Below, piece by piece: positions 1-12,299 of a DNA stretch of 64,000 bases (positions are counted from its first letter, which is position 1; every line of letters begins with the position of its first letter). Under the pieces are notes generated by a model that worked only from the letters and a program-made list of their open reading frames with translations, was not told the origin of the DNA and made no database searches. This DNA comes from Gordius sp. MW1 (Eukaryota > Nematomorpha > Gordioida > Gordea > Gordiidae), in NCBI GenBank assembly GCA_964036665.1, contig OZ038531.1, positions 9,486,168 through 9,550,167 of the forward strand, read 5' to 3'. The position numbers and the translations under genes are program-made.

Positions 1-1295
1 TTTGGAACCATTTAATATAGTTTAGTATTCAAAAACGTTCAGAGGCTTTTACGGTTCAGGGCATAAATGATTTGTATTGTTTATATTCTAACTAAATTAA
101 GAAGTAATGACTTTAGAAGGTGTATTGACTAGGGTAATATATATTAGATCAATGAACCACTTTGGTTGAGCAGCGCCTTATTTCCCAGATCATGGAATTC
201 TTAATTTATTCCTTTACATAAAAAGACTATTTACTAATTGAAAATTTTAAAGTGCGTTGGCAAGCTATTGTTAACATACTCGTAATTCTAAGTGTGTTTG
301 GAAGGTAAAATCTATACTATCGACTACATTTAATAGTATATTTTGTGAAGACTTAAACTCTATTAAATTCGTTTACAATTTAAATGAATTGGCGTTCCAT
401 TGGTCACAAATTGTATGTCAGCCATTAAGATTTAAATTAGAAAGAAATTATAGATATTTTCCGAATGGAAGATTTAATAGAAGGTTCACAGTGAAGCCTA
501 TTTGCAATCAAATTTTAAAATTCTCACATGTGTGGGACATTTTTTAGACGATTTCTAAAAATGAATCATTAATTATTCTGGCCGTCATTCTGCCCAGAAA
601 TTTATAACGGATTTGAGCTGGGCTTCAGCAATCTCTCACGATTTACAGCAAGTCATTGGAAGTTTTTGTTGCCCTCTGGGGCTTAGAGTTTTAAAATCTG
701 TTCTAGGGTACATACGATCAACAAAAACTAAACATTTCTAGGCATACGAAACTTGTGTTATATGCCACAATCGTGGTCACTGCAAAGGTACTAATAACAT
801 TGTTTCGCCTCCCCTTATTTTTGAATTCGATGTAAATTTTATTATTTACGTGCTTATATTTTTTGAACATTAAAATGTATTTTTATTGTCTATGTAAAAA
901 ATATTGCATGCGGATGATTCTTATCACCTTATCCCCGGACTTTTAATATGAAATTAGAAAATAATGTTGGTTTCCTAATTAAGATGTTTGCATATGCTCT
1001 TTTAAGACCTAATGTTTTCCTGACTCCCAAGATTAAATATTGTGCTTGAAGGCTTTTCAAAGCTCCTGTCCTGCGTTTTGACATTTATAAGTTAGTTTTT
1101 TGGCAAAATATGCATTGAAATTTGTCAAAATATTCCAAAACTTATCTATTAATCAGATGACCTTTTCTCCTGCAAAAGTTTAAATAAACTCTTTGATATC
1201 TTGGCAGGTTATAATTTCTAAATCACAGATACGAGAACTTTTTAATAGTTTGAAAACAGTCTTTTGAATCTATATTATAACTTCCTACAACGCAG
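1..1295. other. Upstream intron of CTR9, no exon seen
   Basis: AT-rich sequence ending in a splice acceptor (acgcag) directly before the first recognisable CTR9 exon. I looked for the preceding TPR exons of CTR9 in the plus frames and found none, so this is most simply the 3' part of a long intron. No repeat or RNA gene was recognised. Confidence 0.6.
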
Positions 1296-4200
1296 GACAA
1301 CCCAGATACGTGGTCGTTGATAGGCAACTTGCACGTGGCTAAACAAGAATACGGTCCGGGCCAAAAGAAGTTTGAACGAGTGTTGGGGATGACTGGCCGA
1401 GCTCACGATAGTTATTCGCTCGTAGCATTGGGCAATATATGGCTCCAAACCCTGCATGGCCCTCAAATTAAGGATCCAGAAAAGGTTTGATTTAACGCTT
1501 ATTTCTTAGATTTCGTTAATAATCGTGTTTATAATGTTTGAATAGTTTTGGCATTCACGCCATTTCTATGTTTGACTTGAGCTATTTATGACAAACCACT
1601 AGCGATATATACCGTTAAATTTGTTATTAATTGGGTTTATATACGCGCAATATATACTTTTACATATTTGGGGTTTAGCGATAAAATTTTATATTATGTT
1701 GGTATTCTAGTTTAATTTCACCTAGACAATTTCGCGTGGGATCAGAAGTCACATTATATCATGACTTAATAGAGTTAAAATTTGTAAGCGGACTGGTTGC
1801 ATTTCATAATTTCAACGCATCGCTAGAATTTAATTTAGTTTTGATTAAAAGCAAAACTTGCTGATGTTGAAATCATTTGAAAAGGATAATCACACTCCAA
1901 TATAGTCTAAATCGTCCTACGCTCAAAAATACTCTGGGCCAAAAACGAAAAAATTAGATGATTAATAACCAAGATCTCCATAACTTGGCCTCGATTTTGT
2001 AAATAGGCGATTTATAAACGATTGCCTTGAAATTCATTATACGAAATAGTGTTTATGAAAGTAAATAACATTTATTATATTTCTGTATATCCTTTAGGAG
2101 AAGAGGCATCAAGATAGGGCGCTCTCGTTTTACAAACAAGTCCTGCGCCGAGACCCAACCAATATATGGGCTGCCAATGGGGTTGGGGCCGTCCTAGCAC
2201 ATCGGGGTCACCCCACCGAGGCTCGGGATATTTTTGCTTCGGTGCGCGAAGCTACCGCTTCTTTCAGTGACGTGTGGCTTAACATCGCCCACCTCTACGT
2301 CGAGCAAAAGCAATACGTCAGCGCCATTCAAATGGTATGACACCGCTTGGAAATTATTATTTGCAGTATGGTCTTCTATTAAGGTTAAGTCTTCTATAAT
2401 TAAAACTATCTCGCCAAATTTTTGAATTGTTATTTTGTGGGTTAGTTAAAAATTTTGGAGTAATTTTATTTTAGTGGTCTCGAGGCGTGATAAGTTCAAT
2501 GCATGCATTTAACTATTTCGGGTCGTTTTAAAGGATTGGGGCCCCGGTCTGTCAGCGAAGCTTCAATTTATATACTGCCTATATTTCCATTAAAAGACAT
2601 GCACATAGTTTATTTTAACCTGTAAGAAAATATCAAAATTATTTGCCTCATAAACTTATGAAGTTAATTTTCATTTGTGATATTGGTGTAAAAATGAGTC
2701 ATCATGTAAATCCGAAGAAGACTTTTTTGTTTTTTTAGAGATTTTATTACCTCTAATTTAATTTTTTATATCATATCATGATAAAGTGACAATTCTATGG
2801 TAGACTATTCTTTATTCATGTCTGTGCTAAATCCTACCCTTATAATCTCGTGAGCTTAGGTGGGTGAATTAATATTAACCGGCTAGGCTTTATTTAATAA
2901 CAACTATTTTTCTTTATATTATGCTTACGTTAACTTTTTTAGAATGTGTCCGTATATAATTTACAATAAAATCACCTAGATATAGATTATCATCATACAC
3001 CTTTTGATTTAAATACGCATAAATATTTCAAAAATTGATTTATTAATTTATCACATTTGCTTGAAGTATTACCCTGAATTTATCATTAGCTAAATATGAC
3101 CTATATGAAAATTTATTATTCTCTACGTTTAGTACGACAATTGTCTGCATAAATTTTTCCAAAGTCATGATGTGGAAATTTTGATGTACCTGAGTCGGGC
3201 TTATTTTAAACTGGGTAAACTAGAAGACGCAAAACGTACTTTGTTGAAAGTAAGGCCCTCATTTTCATGCTATAACGTTTATTTTTAATCCTTAATTTGA
3301 AAATTTTTAAATGTTAAGTGGTTTTAAGGAAATGTCGTTTTTTTTATGTAAATCTAAAATCCATGATTTTGTGCATTGAAGGCAAGGCACACAGCTCCCC
3401 ATGATATGATACTACTGTACAACACGGCATTCATCCTTCAAAAATTGGCGACTTCTTCTTTGAGAGACGAAAAAAGTGATCTCACCACCGTTCTAAAAGC
3501 TGTCCATCATCTCGAACTAGCGCAGAAGTAACTTTAACCATTCCACCCAATATATTCCTTGTTCATTACTTCATACATATTCGCAAAAGTTTTAGTTGGA
3601 AATTTAACATAAAAAGCTCATAACTATGATATCCGATGTTTAAAAAGTGTAAGGTTAGATTGATAAGACATTTATGGAATTTATATATCCAAAGCAATTA
3701 GCGATTAATATAACCTGACCTCTTTTAAACGGCATATATTAAAAGGAAGCATTGATAGTAACTTTCAAAAGCTCATAAATGAATGTGCTTTTATATTCGG
3801 GTTTGAAAATAGGTATTTCAATCACTTAAGCCAATCCCTGTCTTCTAGCACTTCGGTGCTAGCATCGGAGAGGCATAAATACCCAGTTGAATTGACGGCA
3901 GCATTAGCTAGTGCCGAGGGTAGAAGGTGTGGGGACTTGTTGTCTCAAGCACAATATCACGTCACCCGAGCCCGAAAGGCTGATGAAGAGGAAAAAGAAG
4001 CCAGGCGCAAACAAGAAGAGGAGAGGGGCGAGCTCAAGAGAAAAATTGCCGAGGAGAGGGTATATTCCCCTTGCGCCACTTTAAATTTAAAAATTTAATT
4101 GCTTGTTAATTGAATAGGTGTAAAAATTTTGGGGAGAGGGGTTCAAAAAGCGTAGATTTTATAAAGAGCTGGAATAATATGTATCCTTTCAGATAAATCT

Positions 4201-7200
4201 AAATTAGAAGGGTATTTGATCATATTTCACCCGCTTAGAAATTTTGGCCTGGGCTTTGTATAGTGGGAGCTTGCTATATTTTAAAAATTCGCCTATTACT
4301 TAGTATTTGCATTCCATTGCTCTAGTATGTATATAGGGTAGTTTTATCACAATTTTTAAGCTTGTTAATTATGTTGACAACAACAATGAATTATTTAATT
4401 ATCCAAATAATTAGGCACTTATTTTTCTGGCCACTTGAGGTCCAAAATATTGGAATTCTTTTCTCCTATCAGACCATTATCAAACACAAATTTTTGCTTT
4501 ATGTTACTTAAAAATATCAAAAAGGCTACTCTGAATTGATCTATGATTTGGACACAATGATTTTAAGCTGTTAACGCCATTTTATATAGGAGAAGCAGGC
4601 GGAAGAACGCAAGAAAGTGGAATTCGAAATGGCTCAAAAACGTGCTTTGTACATCGAAAAGGCGAAAACACTGAAAGTGGTGGAAGAAGAAATCGAAAAT
4701 ACCGGCAAATCTAAAAGCGGTCGAAAGGTGCTTTTTTGTTATGCAAAGCATACAATTCAAATATTTCCTATAACTATTAGTTTTCTCGTTTTGTTATTTT
4801 CGGCTACTGTCTATAATCATTTCTTTACGCCTGTGCAAATCTCTTAGGGAATTTTCTTAATGTTATCAATTTTGAATTCTGATGAAACATACTTAGCAAT
4901 TTTCATCTAGATCTTTAAGAGCTTTATGGCTTTTAGTCCTAGAAAATTCAACTTAGCCACTCCCACCTCTATGACTTTAAATTACTATTGATTTTCCTCC
5001 ATGGTAATTTAGCCTTACCTATGTAAAGTGTATATATAATAGAATCATTTATAAATTGCTCACCTCAAGTTTGAAATTATAAGATAAATTAACTTATCTA
5101 TTGCTATGTGTTTAGAGGGAAAGATATGCTGATGATAAATTTATCGACGACGAAGATCAGGCGGGGTACGGTGATTATGATGAAAATGAAGCTTACACAA
5201 GCGGTGAAGATGGTTCTTACAAAGGCGAAGATGGCGATAATTCCCCATCCGAACCGGGCAAGGAGGGGCAGGAAGAGAGTTCATCTACTAAGAAACGGAG
5301 ACAGTTGGAAAAGTTGAAAAAGTATATTTATACAGACAAATCATACTTTCTTATTTTGTTCATTGTCGAATTGCATGAACAGTATTAGTGGTCAGGCTAG
5401 GGTGGAAATATAGTGAACACTAACTGTTTTTCAAGTTAAAATTTCGTGGCATTGTGCATACTGTCTTTTTATAATATCAAATTGAGGGAATATATTTTAT
5501 AATTAAATTCCATGGCTTTCCAAGTTATCCCTCTCAACAAGTATATTTAATTAAGAAAGCATTGTTAGTTTTATTAATTATATTTACTTGCCTATAAACA
5601 CTTACTTCCTCGTCTAATAACCGATTTTGGAAAAATTCTAGTTATTATGCACAAAATTAAGTGTAGCTCTAATATGAATTTTTATTAAATTAGCTTTCCA
5701 TACCTGCGCATGGGGCACAATATGGTAATTAGCTAATTTTCTAAACATCCATAAGAATAAACTACCCATATTTTAGGTGTTGTAAACTAAGTTTTTCCTG
5801 ATCTTATATTTTATAGCAAAGAAATTTTTTTTTAAACTAAAAATTGCAGAGATGTTAACAACGACTTATATATTTGTTAAATTTAGGAATGAGGGGTTAT
5901 TTAATGACTAATTGTTTATTTTTTGGGCACTGGGAAGTATTAAATGTCGTTACTTAATGTCCTCTAAGATGGACATTAAGTAATGACATTTAGTACTTCC
6001 TTGTCTCCAAAAATATTAATTTGATAAAATGTCGCGTCCTGAGTCTACCGATAGAAATATTTTTGATATATATTAAATCGCCACCTTATTCACATTTTAT
6101 GTATTCTATCAGTTCAATTTGCGTATTACTTACATCGTGCATTATGCATGTTAGGAAAAGGATGATGGCGTTCGCTATGAAGCAAAAAAAGGCGAAACAC
6201 GAGAGGGCACAACAAGAGCACAAGAAAAAGACGGGATCGACTTCTCAATCGCACAAAAAGAAAAAGTATTTATCGAAAGAAGTCCTATCCGACACTTCTG
6301 GATCTTCCTCTTCAATCGACTCACCCATTGCCGAATCGCGGGCAAATATTGCTTCCCAAGATGAACCATCCTCTGACGAGGGCTCTGACAAAGAAATTCA
6401 AGCCCCGCCGGGTGCTGTTACAAACGACGAAAACGAACAGAACGACAGTAATAACAGTCGCGCTGTGTTCATTTAAGTTCTAAGTTTGAGTAAAGTTGGA
6501 AAAAATATTTGCCTCCCTGTGATGTGCGTTAACATAGGGACTTGGGGGCTTATTGATATAGGCCTTCTCTTTAAATCAAGGGCTCTCGGTCACGCTCAGG
6601 CCGCTTTCGTTCGAAAGACTTAAAATATATCACATCGTCAATAAGGCTGTCAAGCCAGGATAGCCTGATGTGACAAACAGCTATAGGGGATTTTTACCAA
6701 ACATCTGAAATCTTAATCAATTGTAGTGTGAATAAGCTTAAACTTTACATGGTTGCTGTAGCAGTGGTGTCAAGACTAAATATACGCAATTCCATTTTCA
6801 GTGGGCTCTATACGATACAAAATTCACGTCGTGCCATTTGCCTATTTTAAATAATTTACCCAATCTTTGGTCTTAACGCATTTTGCCTTGATTTTTACTC
6901 TTTTAACTGGGTTGCCGCCAATTGTTTCTTTTCTATACATTTTTAAGGTACAACCATTCTTAGGGCTTTATCGAATTCAGATTCAAATGGCGCAAATTTA
7001 TCTTTATCAAATCGATTCAATTTCATGTGTCAAACTCGGTTGTAATTATTAATATTTTGTTTTTTGATAGTTAAAATGTTTTTTTGTTTATTTCAACTCT
7101 TGAGATTAATCGCTTTTATGTTATACGTCTGAAATGTAAGTCTGCTGTGATTCGAGTTAAGACACGGCTATATTATAACCCGTACAACGATTTTTGCTGC

Positions 7201-7713
7201 GCAGCAAAATCCGATATTAAGACAAGCCCTTATATATATTTGTGAATATGTTGTCAGGGAAAATAACGAAATTTAAAACTTTGAACCGTTTAGAGCAAGT
7301 AAATATAATAGATAAGTGTAGGCCTCCATATTTTTGAGATTCAATGTTGTCGTTATTTTTTTTTAGGAAACATATTTATAAATAAAATAAGGGTGGTTTA
7401 ATGGTTTGCCTTATTAGAAGGGCGACAGTCTTTATGCTATAGAAGTCTGCTAATGACTGAATTTTACACCCTAATACCCGTTGCTTATATTTATTACCCA
7501 CCTCAATTTAGTAAATGATTAATATATCGTCACTCAACTTAAGTCCAGTATATAGCTTCCCTTGTGTTTTTGACGGGGGCAAGCAACCTCTATTATCTTT
7601 TATAAAAAATAAAATTTGAAAGTAATGGGTATTTTATTGTTTTTATAATTAAAGGTCCTAAAGAAATGGATTTGGAGGTTGCCGATTATCAGTCAAATGA
7701 GGACGAAGAATGA
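1296..7713 (+). CDS. CTR9: CTR9, PAF1 complex subunit (C-terminal nine exons)
   Basis: CTR9 is the TPR scaffold of the nuclear PAF1 complex, which rides on RNA polymerase II during elongation and promotes histone H2B ubiquitination. Exons: 1296-1484, 2098-2334, 3133-3249, 3382-3527, 3813-4059, 4590-4727, 5116-5321, 6155-6447, 7655-7713. All introns are GT-AG and all phases agree, giving 543 codons plus TGA. The first four exons encode TPR helices with near-identical family blocks ([31 protein letters not shown]). Exon 5 has the signature [16 protein letters not shown] followed by the charged coiled coil, and exons 6-9 form the Lys/Glu/Ser-rich disordered tail ending in an acidic stretch. Human CTR9 is about 1,170 residues, so roughly half is here and the start lies upstream of the window. 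If the last intron is retained, translation stops instead at 6474-6476, giving a slightly different tail. Identity is very secure; the last exon is a little less certain. Confidence 0.95.
5932..6001. repeat. Near-perfect 30-bp hairpin in CTR9 intron
   Basis: Arms 5933-5962 and 5971-6000 are inverted copies around an 8-nt spacer (tctaagat). They differ at two positions, and in RNA read from the plus strand both become G-U wobbles, so the transcript would form an unbroken 30-bp stem. It lies in the CTR9 intron between 5321 and 6155. It could be a hairpin-RNA precursor, a tiny palindromic transposon relic or a replication-generated inverted repeat; the sequence alone does not decide. Confidence 0.8.
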
Positions 7714-7835
7714 TCTTATCAAATTAAACTTAATTTTTATACGCTAGTTCTTATGTCATATATACCTATATTTAATTATGATTGTTTTAGGGTTTTCTAG
7801 TTTCTACGATTTTGTAAAATGAATATATTGTATAT

Positions 7836-7845
7836 AATAAATAAA
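7836..7845 (+). terminator. Overlapping AATAAA poly(A) signals of CTR9
   Basis: Two overlapping AATAAA hexamers begin about 120 nt after the proposed CTR9 stop codon and are followed by a T-rich stretch. This supports 7655-7713 as the true terminal coding exon, because no such signal cluster closely follows the alternative stop at 6476. Confidence 0.6.
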
Positions 7846-8175
7846 AATTTTATTTTTTGTTTCGATAGTGTCTAATAATTTACAATTTTTTTTGGAATAT
7901 TGTATTGTTAAATTCAATGCAATGTTGATTGTTTGGATTTACTTAGATAATTTATATATCCGTTTATAAATTTAAAAATTTTAAGTATCACAGGTCTACA
8001 ATAATACATCTCGCAATTATTCCAATATTTCTAATTAGTTTTCCCCCAAAACATGTGATAAATGAGGTTAAAGGCGTAAAAATGGCCTTTTTAACGGTTT
8101 TTGCGGCTATATTCAACGCCTATTTCATTAAATAATTTTAATATAATTCATGATCAATCAATACGGATATAATTT

Positions 8176-9425
8176 AATTGTCTATGCAATTTATGGGCTC
8201 GTTTTTTGTTGTCCGTCCGTTGTCCACCAAGTTATGGCGCCAGCTTTATGACCTGGAGGTCTTGAGTTCAAGCTAGGGAGAGGACGAATTTTTTTTTTTT
8301 AAATTAATATTTTGTTCTTGTTAATAACATTGATAATATGACTTTTTGACCGTCCGCTGGCTACTGACCAATGAAAAAATGACCATTGGCCAAATAAATC
8401 AAAATTTTATTTTTCGTCTTTGAATTGGGTATATTAGGCTAACATTGATAAATACCCTATGCCCTTTCCTACAAGGGCCTACGCCTCTACTAATATGGGT
8501 CCCTATGCCCCTACAAAAGCCTATGCCTTTACTAATATGGGTCCCTGTGCCCCTACAAAAGCCTATGCCTTTACTAATGTGAGTTCGAATCCCGAGGAGG
8601 GCAAAATTTTTATTTTTTTTAAATTAAATTAATATATTGTTCTTGTTAATACCATTGATAATATGACTTTTTGACAGTGTTCTGGCTACTGACCAATGAA
8701 AAAATGACCATTGGCCAAAGTATAAATCGAAATTTTTTTTTCGTTTTGAATTGGTTAACATTGCTAATTACCCTGTGCCCTCCCCTACAAATGCCTATGC
8801 CCCTACTGATATGGGTCCCTGTGCCCCTACAAAAGCCTATGCCTCTACTATGTGGGTTCGAATCCCGGAGAGGGCAAAATTTTTATTTCTTTTTAAAATT
8901 AAATTAATAAATTGTTCTTGTTAATACCATTGATTATATGACTTTTTGACCGTCCGCTGGCTACTGACCAATGAAAAAAATCACCATTGGTCAAAGTGTG
9001 AATCAAAAATTTTTTTTCGTTTTGTTAATACCACTATAATGTGACTTTTTGGCCGTCCGTTGGCTGCTGACCAATGGAAAAAATCACCATTAGCCAAAGT
9101 GTGAATCAAAAATTTTTTTTCGTTTTTTTTCAAATTAATATATTGTTTTTGTTAATACCATTGATGTGACTTTTTGGCCGTCCGTTGGCTGCTGACCAAT
9201 GGAAAAAATCACCATTGGCCAAAGTGTGAATCAACATTTTTTTTTTCGTTTTTTTACTCGTATGTATTTATAGACCGTCTATTGTTACTGACTAATGGAA
9301 AAAAGTGACCATTGGCCAAATTTTTTTTTTCGTATTTTAATCGTCTCTTATGTATTTATATCCTTTTTGACCGTATCCTGGCTACTGACCAATGAAAAAA
9401 ATGACCATTTGCCAAATTGTTTTTA
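8176..9425 (+). repeat. Tandem array of tRNA-derived SINE-like units
   Basis: The first unit opens with gctcgttttttgttgtccgt and a tRNA-like head: an A-box-like run near 8235 (tggcgccagctttatgacc) and a B-box-like run near 8265 (gtcttgagttcaagct). Later units carry gtgagttcgaatcccgagg (about 8580) and gtgggttcgaatcccgg (about 8853), which fit the RNA polymerase III B box. Each is followed by a gggcaaaattttt run and a shared tail: ttgttcttgttaatac, gaccgtccgctggctactga, and a palindrome of CCAATG and CATTGG arms around an A-rich centre. The tail module alone repeats several times from about 8940 to 9420. Related copies lie at 10280-10560 and 57369-58305. Confidence 0.65.
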
Positions 9426-10279
9426 AGTATCTTTCTAATTATTTTTTAAAATAATAATGATATTAAATTAAAATTTAAACCATATGTGTATTTTTTCATA
9501 AGGCAAAAGTCAAAAAAAATTTGTTTAGAAAAAATAAAATTCGCATTTTGTCAAAAATTTAATCAAAAAAATTACATGTATATATAAACTTTTTATTTTA
9601 AAGTCTTTGATGTAACTTAACGATAATATTTTAACCATTTTAATTTCCGTCGTTTTATATTTGCTATGTTTAAAAATATATGATTGGAATTAAATTTACT
9701 GCATGTCACTATACTCTTATCTTAACTCCTTCATATGTTATAATTATATTTATATGCCAAGTAAACTACAGTTTATTACCATAGTATTATAAGGGCGGGG
9801 GGGGGGGGGTTTAGGGGACGGGAGTAGAGGAGATGGGAGAAAGAGATGTGTTAGTATTATTTTTAATTTATTCATAGGAGTGGGGGGGGGGTGGTAGATT
9901 TATTGAACAGAAGTTATTAATTGAGGGGGGAGGGTTGGAATTTTCTATATGAATTTTAAATTTCCGTCGTGTTTACCACTGCGACTGTTATTAATAATAT
10001 TAACTTAGGCGAACTAACCAAAAAGGTTAAGTTTAATAGCAATTAACAAAGCATTGTTAAAATTAATTTAAAATACTTAAATCTCAAGTTTGCCTCTAAT
10101 TTAAAGCTTTTGCTCACTTTCACTTATCAAGAATATCGTTTTATATTTAAGTTTCTTATAATTTCCTCTTCTTTAGGGTATTTTCGCTTTTCTCATATTA
10201 ACAACCTTTGACACCCATTAGTTAAAAAAACCAAAGTATGACCTTTTCCCCTAAAAAAAAATTAGTTATGAATAATTCA
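9426..10279. other. AT-rich intergenic DNA with poly(G) runs
   Basis: No gene seen. Contains long G runs near 9797-9810 and 9881-9891 and a shorter one near 9925, embedded in purine-rich sequence. These are low-complexity tracts likely to be length-variable. Confidence 0.6.
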
Positions 10280-10560
10280 AATGGTTAACATCGATAATTA
10301 CCCTATGCCCTCCGATACAAGGGCCTATGCCTCTACTGATATGGGTCCCTGTGCCCCTACAAAAGCCTGTGCCTCTACTGATGTGGGTTCAAATCCCGGC
10401 GAGGGCAAAATTTTGATTTTTTTTAAATTAAATTAATATATTGTTCTTGTTAATACTTTTGAAAATACGACTTTTTAACCGTGTCCTGGCTACTGACCAA
10501 TGGGAAAAATGACCATTGGCCAAATTGTGAATCGAAATTTTAATTTTTTTCTATTTGGAA
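10280..10560 (+). repeat. Single dispersed copy of the SINE-like unit
   Basis: Same order as the array at 8176-9425: a pair of related phrases (ccctgtgcccctacaaaagc), a B-box-like gatgtgggttcaaatcccgg, a gggcaaaattttg run, ttgttcttgttaatac, and the CCAATG/CATTGG palindromic tail at about 10497-10520. No gene overlaps it. Confidence 0.6.
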
Positions 10561-11462
10561 TTGGTTAACTTGATATTTACCCTATGCCCGTCAGTCCAAT
10601 TATTTTGCATTTAAAATTCCCTATAGGCATTCTCGCCCCTTCCCACCTTTCTCGCCCATAAATTGCATAGCAAATATGATACATTTATACGGAGTATAGA
10701 TGAGTCGTTCCCCCTTCCCTTCCCCCCTCCCCCTTCCCACGAGGGCCGAAGGCCCGAGTTTTCATATTCTTTCGAAAGGGGGCTGTTTTCATTTCATTTC
10801 TATACTTATATCTAAACGCGAACCCTTTCTAATCATCAATTTTTTCTTCCACTATGGAAAAACAAAATACAAAGTAATTATGCGGTTTTTCTACACTCTA
10901 TCCACTTACTCTCCATCTCCCCCACTCCCTTCCCCTTCCTAATGCTTGACTAGATGTGTCAAGAAAGAGGAGATAATAAGTGGAGAGAGCGAATGAAATG
11001 CTAGTAAACATCGCGTTAGTACCATGTAATGTTATATCATTAAATATATAAAGAATGGGAAAAGTTTATTGGCGTGATAAAAGTATTTGCAGACTACATT
11101 ATTAACTAATTTCAATAAATTCTAATTTTTAAAATTAAGTTATTCAGCTAGTTGATTCAAATAGAAAGCAGCAGATCGTTTATCAGACAGCAATATATGG
11201 TAAATAATATTTATTAAGGTTAAAGGAATGCTTTTCAATCATAACGCTTAAAATGTTGTTAGCATTATTATTGTGTTGGACCTATTCAGGTTAAAAACTC
11301 CATAATTTAAAAATGGCTTGATCAGTGTAAACTAATATAATATGAATTGATATTATTGCTTGTTTTTATAAAACTCTTATAAAAATGGATAACTTATTTA
11401 AAATTGTGTATCTTGATCATTCGCAATTGGTTTTAAACTATTAAGAATTTCTTAATTCGTCA
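10561..11462. other. Intergenic DNA with C-rich tract
   Basis: Contains a C/T-rich run at 10705-10740 and another near 10912-10938. A phrase gctagtaaacatcgcgttag near 11001 recurs in diverged form at about 49304, suggesting an old dispersed repeat. No gene seen. Confidence 0.45.
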
Positions 11463-11672
11463 CTACTTTGATGAATGCATTATAGCAAAATTAGTATATC
11501 TGTTTGCTGTGATAACCCAAGGGTAGGTATTCTTATAAATTAGGTTATCGTCTGAATTTCGCACAAAAGCACGAAATGGTTCTCTATAATATAAAGGTAT
11601 AGCCAAAGAAGCAGTAACTGAATTTATTAATGAGTAAATTATATATGCAGCAGGTAAAGGCCGATAAAACAA
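11463..11672 (-). CDS. Possible orphan terminal exon (weak)
   Basis: An open stretch on the minus strand, preceded by a plausible acceptor (aacaaacacag), reads about 69 codons to TAG. Its composition is less repetitive than neighbouring chance ORFs, with a hydrophobic N-terminal part and a segment YYREPFRAFVRNSDDNLIYK. No partner exon was found upstream on this strand between here and 12300, and I do not recognise the sequence. It may be a chance ORF, a gene remnant, or the last exon of a gene overlapping the locus at 12300. Confidence 0.2.
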   Translation of the reverse strand: MFYRPLPAAYIIYSLINSVTASLAIPLYYREPFRAFVRNSDDNLIYKNTYPWVITANRYTNFAIMHSSK

Positions 11673-12299
11673 CTGTGTTTGTTACACAACCAAAAAAATG
11701 GTCGGTGAATAGTGGACATTACTTAATAAATATATGAGGCAAAAATATTCTCGCTACTCTAAAAAACCTCACAGCATCTTCTTACTTCCCCCTTGCTTTG
11801 TATGTGGGTCAACTATCACATCACAATTTTTGGCATTTTTGTGGGAAAACGAAAGCTACAATCCTAAGAGGAGCGCTATAGGCATAACAAGATGTCTTTG
11901 CTATGCGATTTAAGGGACAGTTTGTTTTAAGCTCTTGATGTAATAGTTATGCCGCTTTAACATTACTCGCATATTTATGGTCGATTTCCTTCAAGCAAGA
12001 AATAGTAGTTGCCCATTATTAGAGTTCCACCTAGCATTTAAACGTTTTAACTCACACAAATGCCCTAATTTTAAGAAACCGCCTAGCCTTGTGAAAATTA
12101 CGCTATAGTCCATTCTTCTTGTTCACGCATTATTGCTGTGTTTAAAACTCTCGCGCTTGGAACATGGATTCACTTGAAATAGCACTGCATAAATGTTGAA
12201 TAATGTGCACTATCTGGATCGCTCAACAAATTAACCAATATGTTTTTCGAATAAATAAGAGCATCTAATCTTTCGAATTAAACTTAAAACGATACAAAC
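11673..12299. promoter_or_regulatory. Upstream region of the 12300 gene
   Basis: AT-rich sequence that must hold the promoter and 5' UTR of the following gene. No convincing TATA box or other defined site was identified. The start ATG at 12300 sits in a reasonable context (acaaacATGg). Confidence 0.35.
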
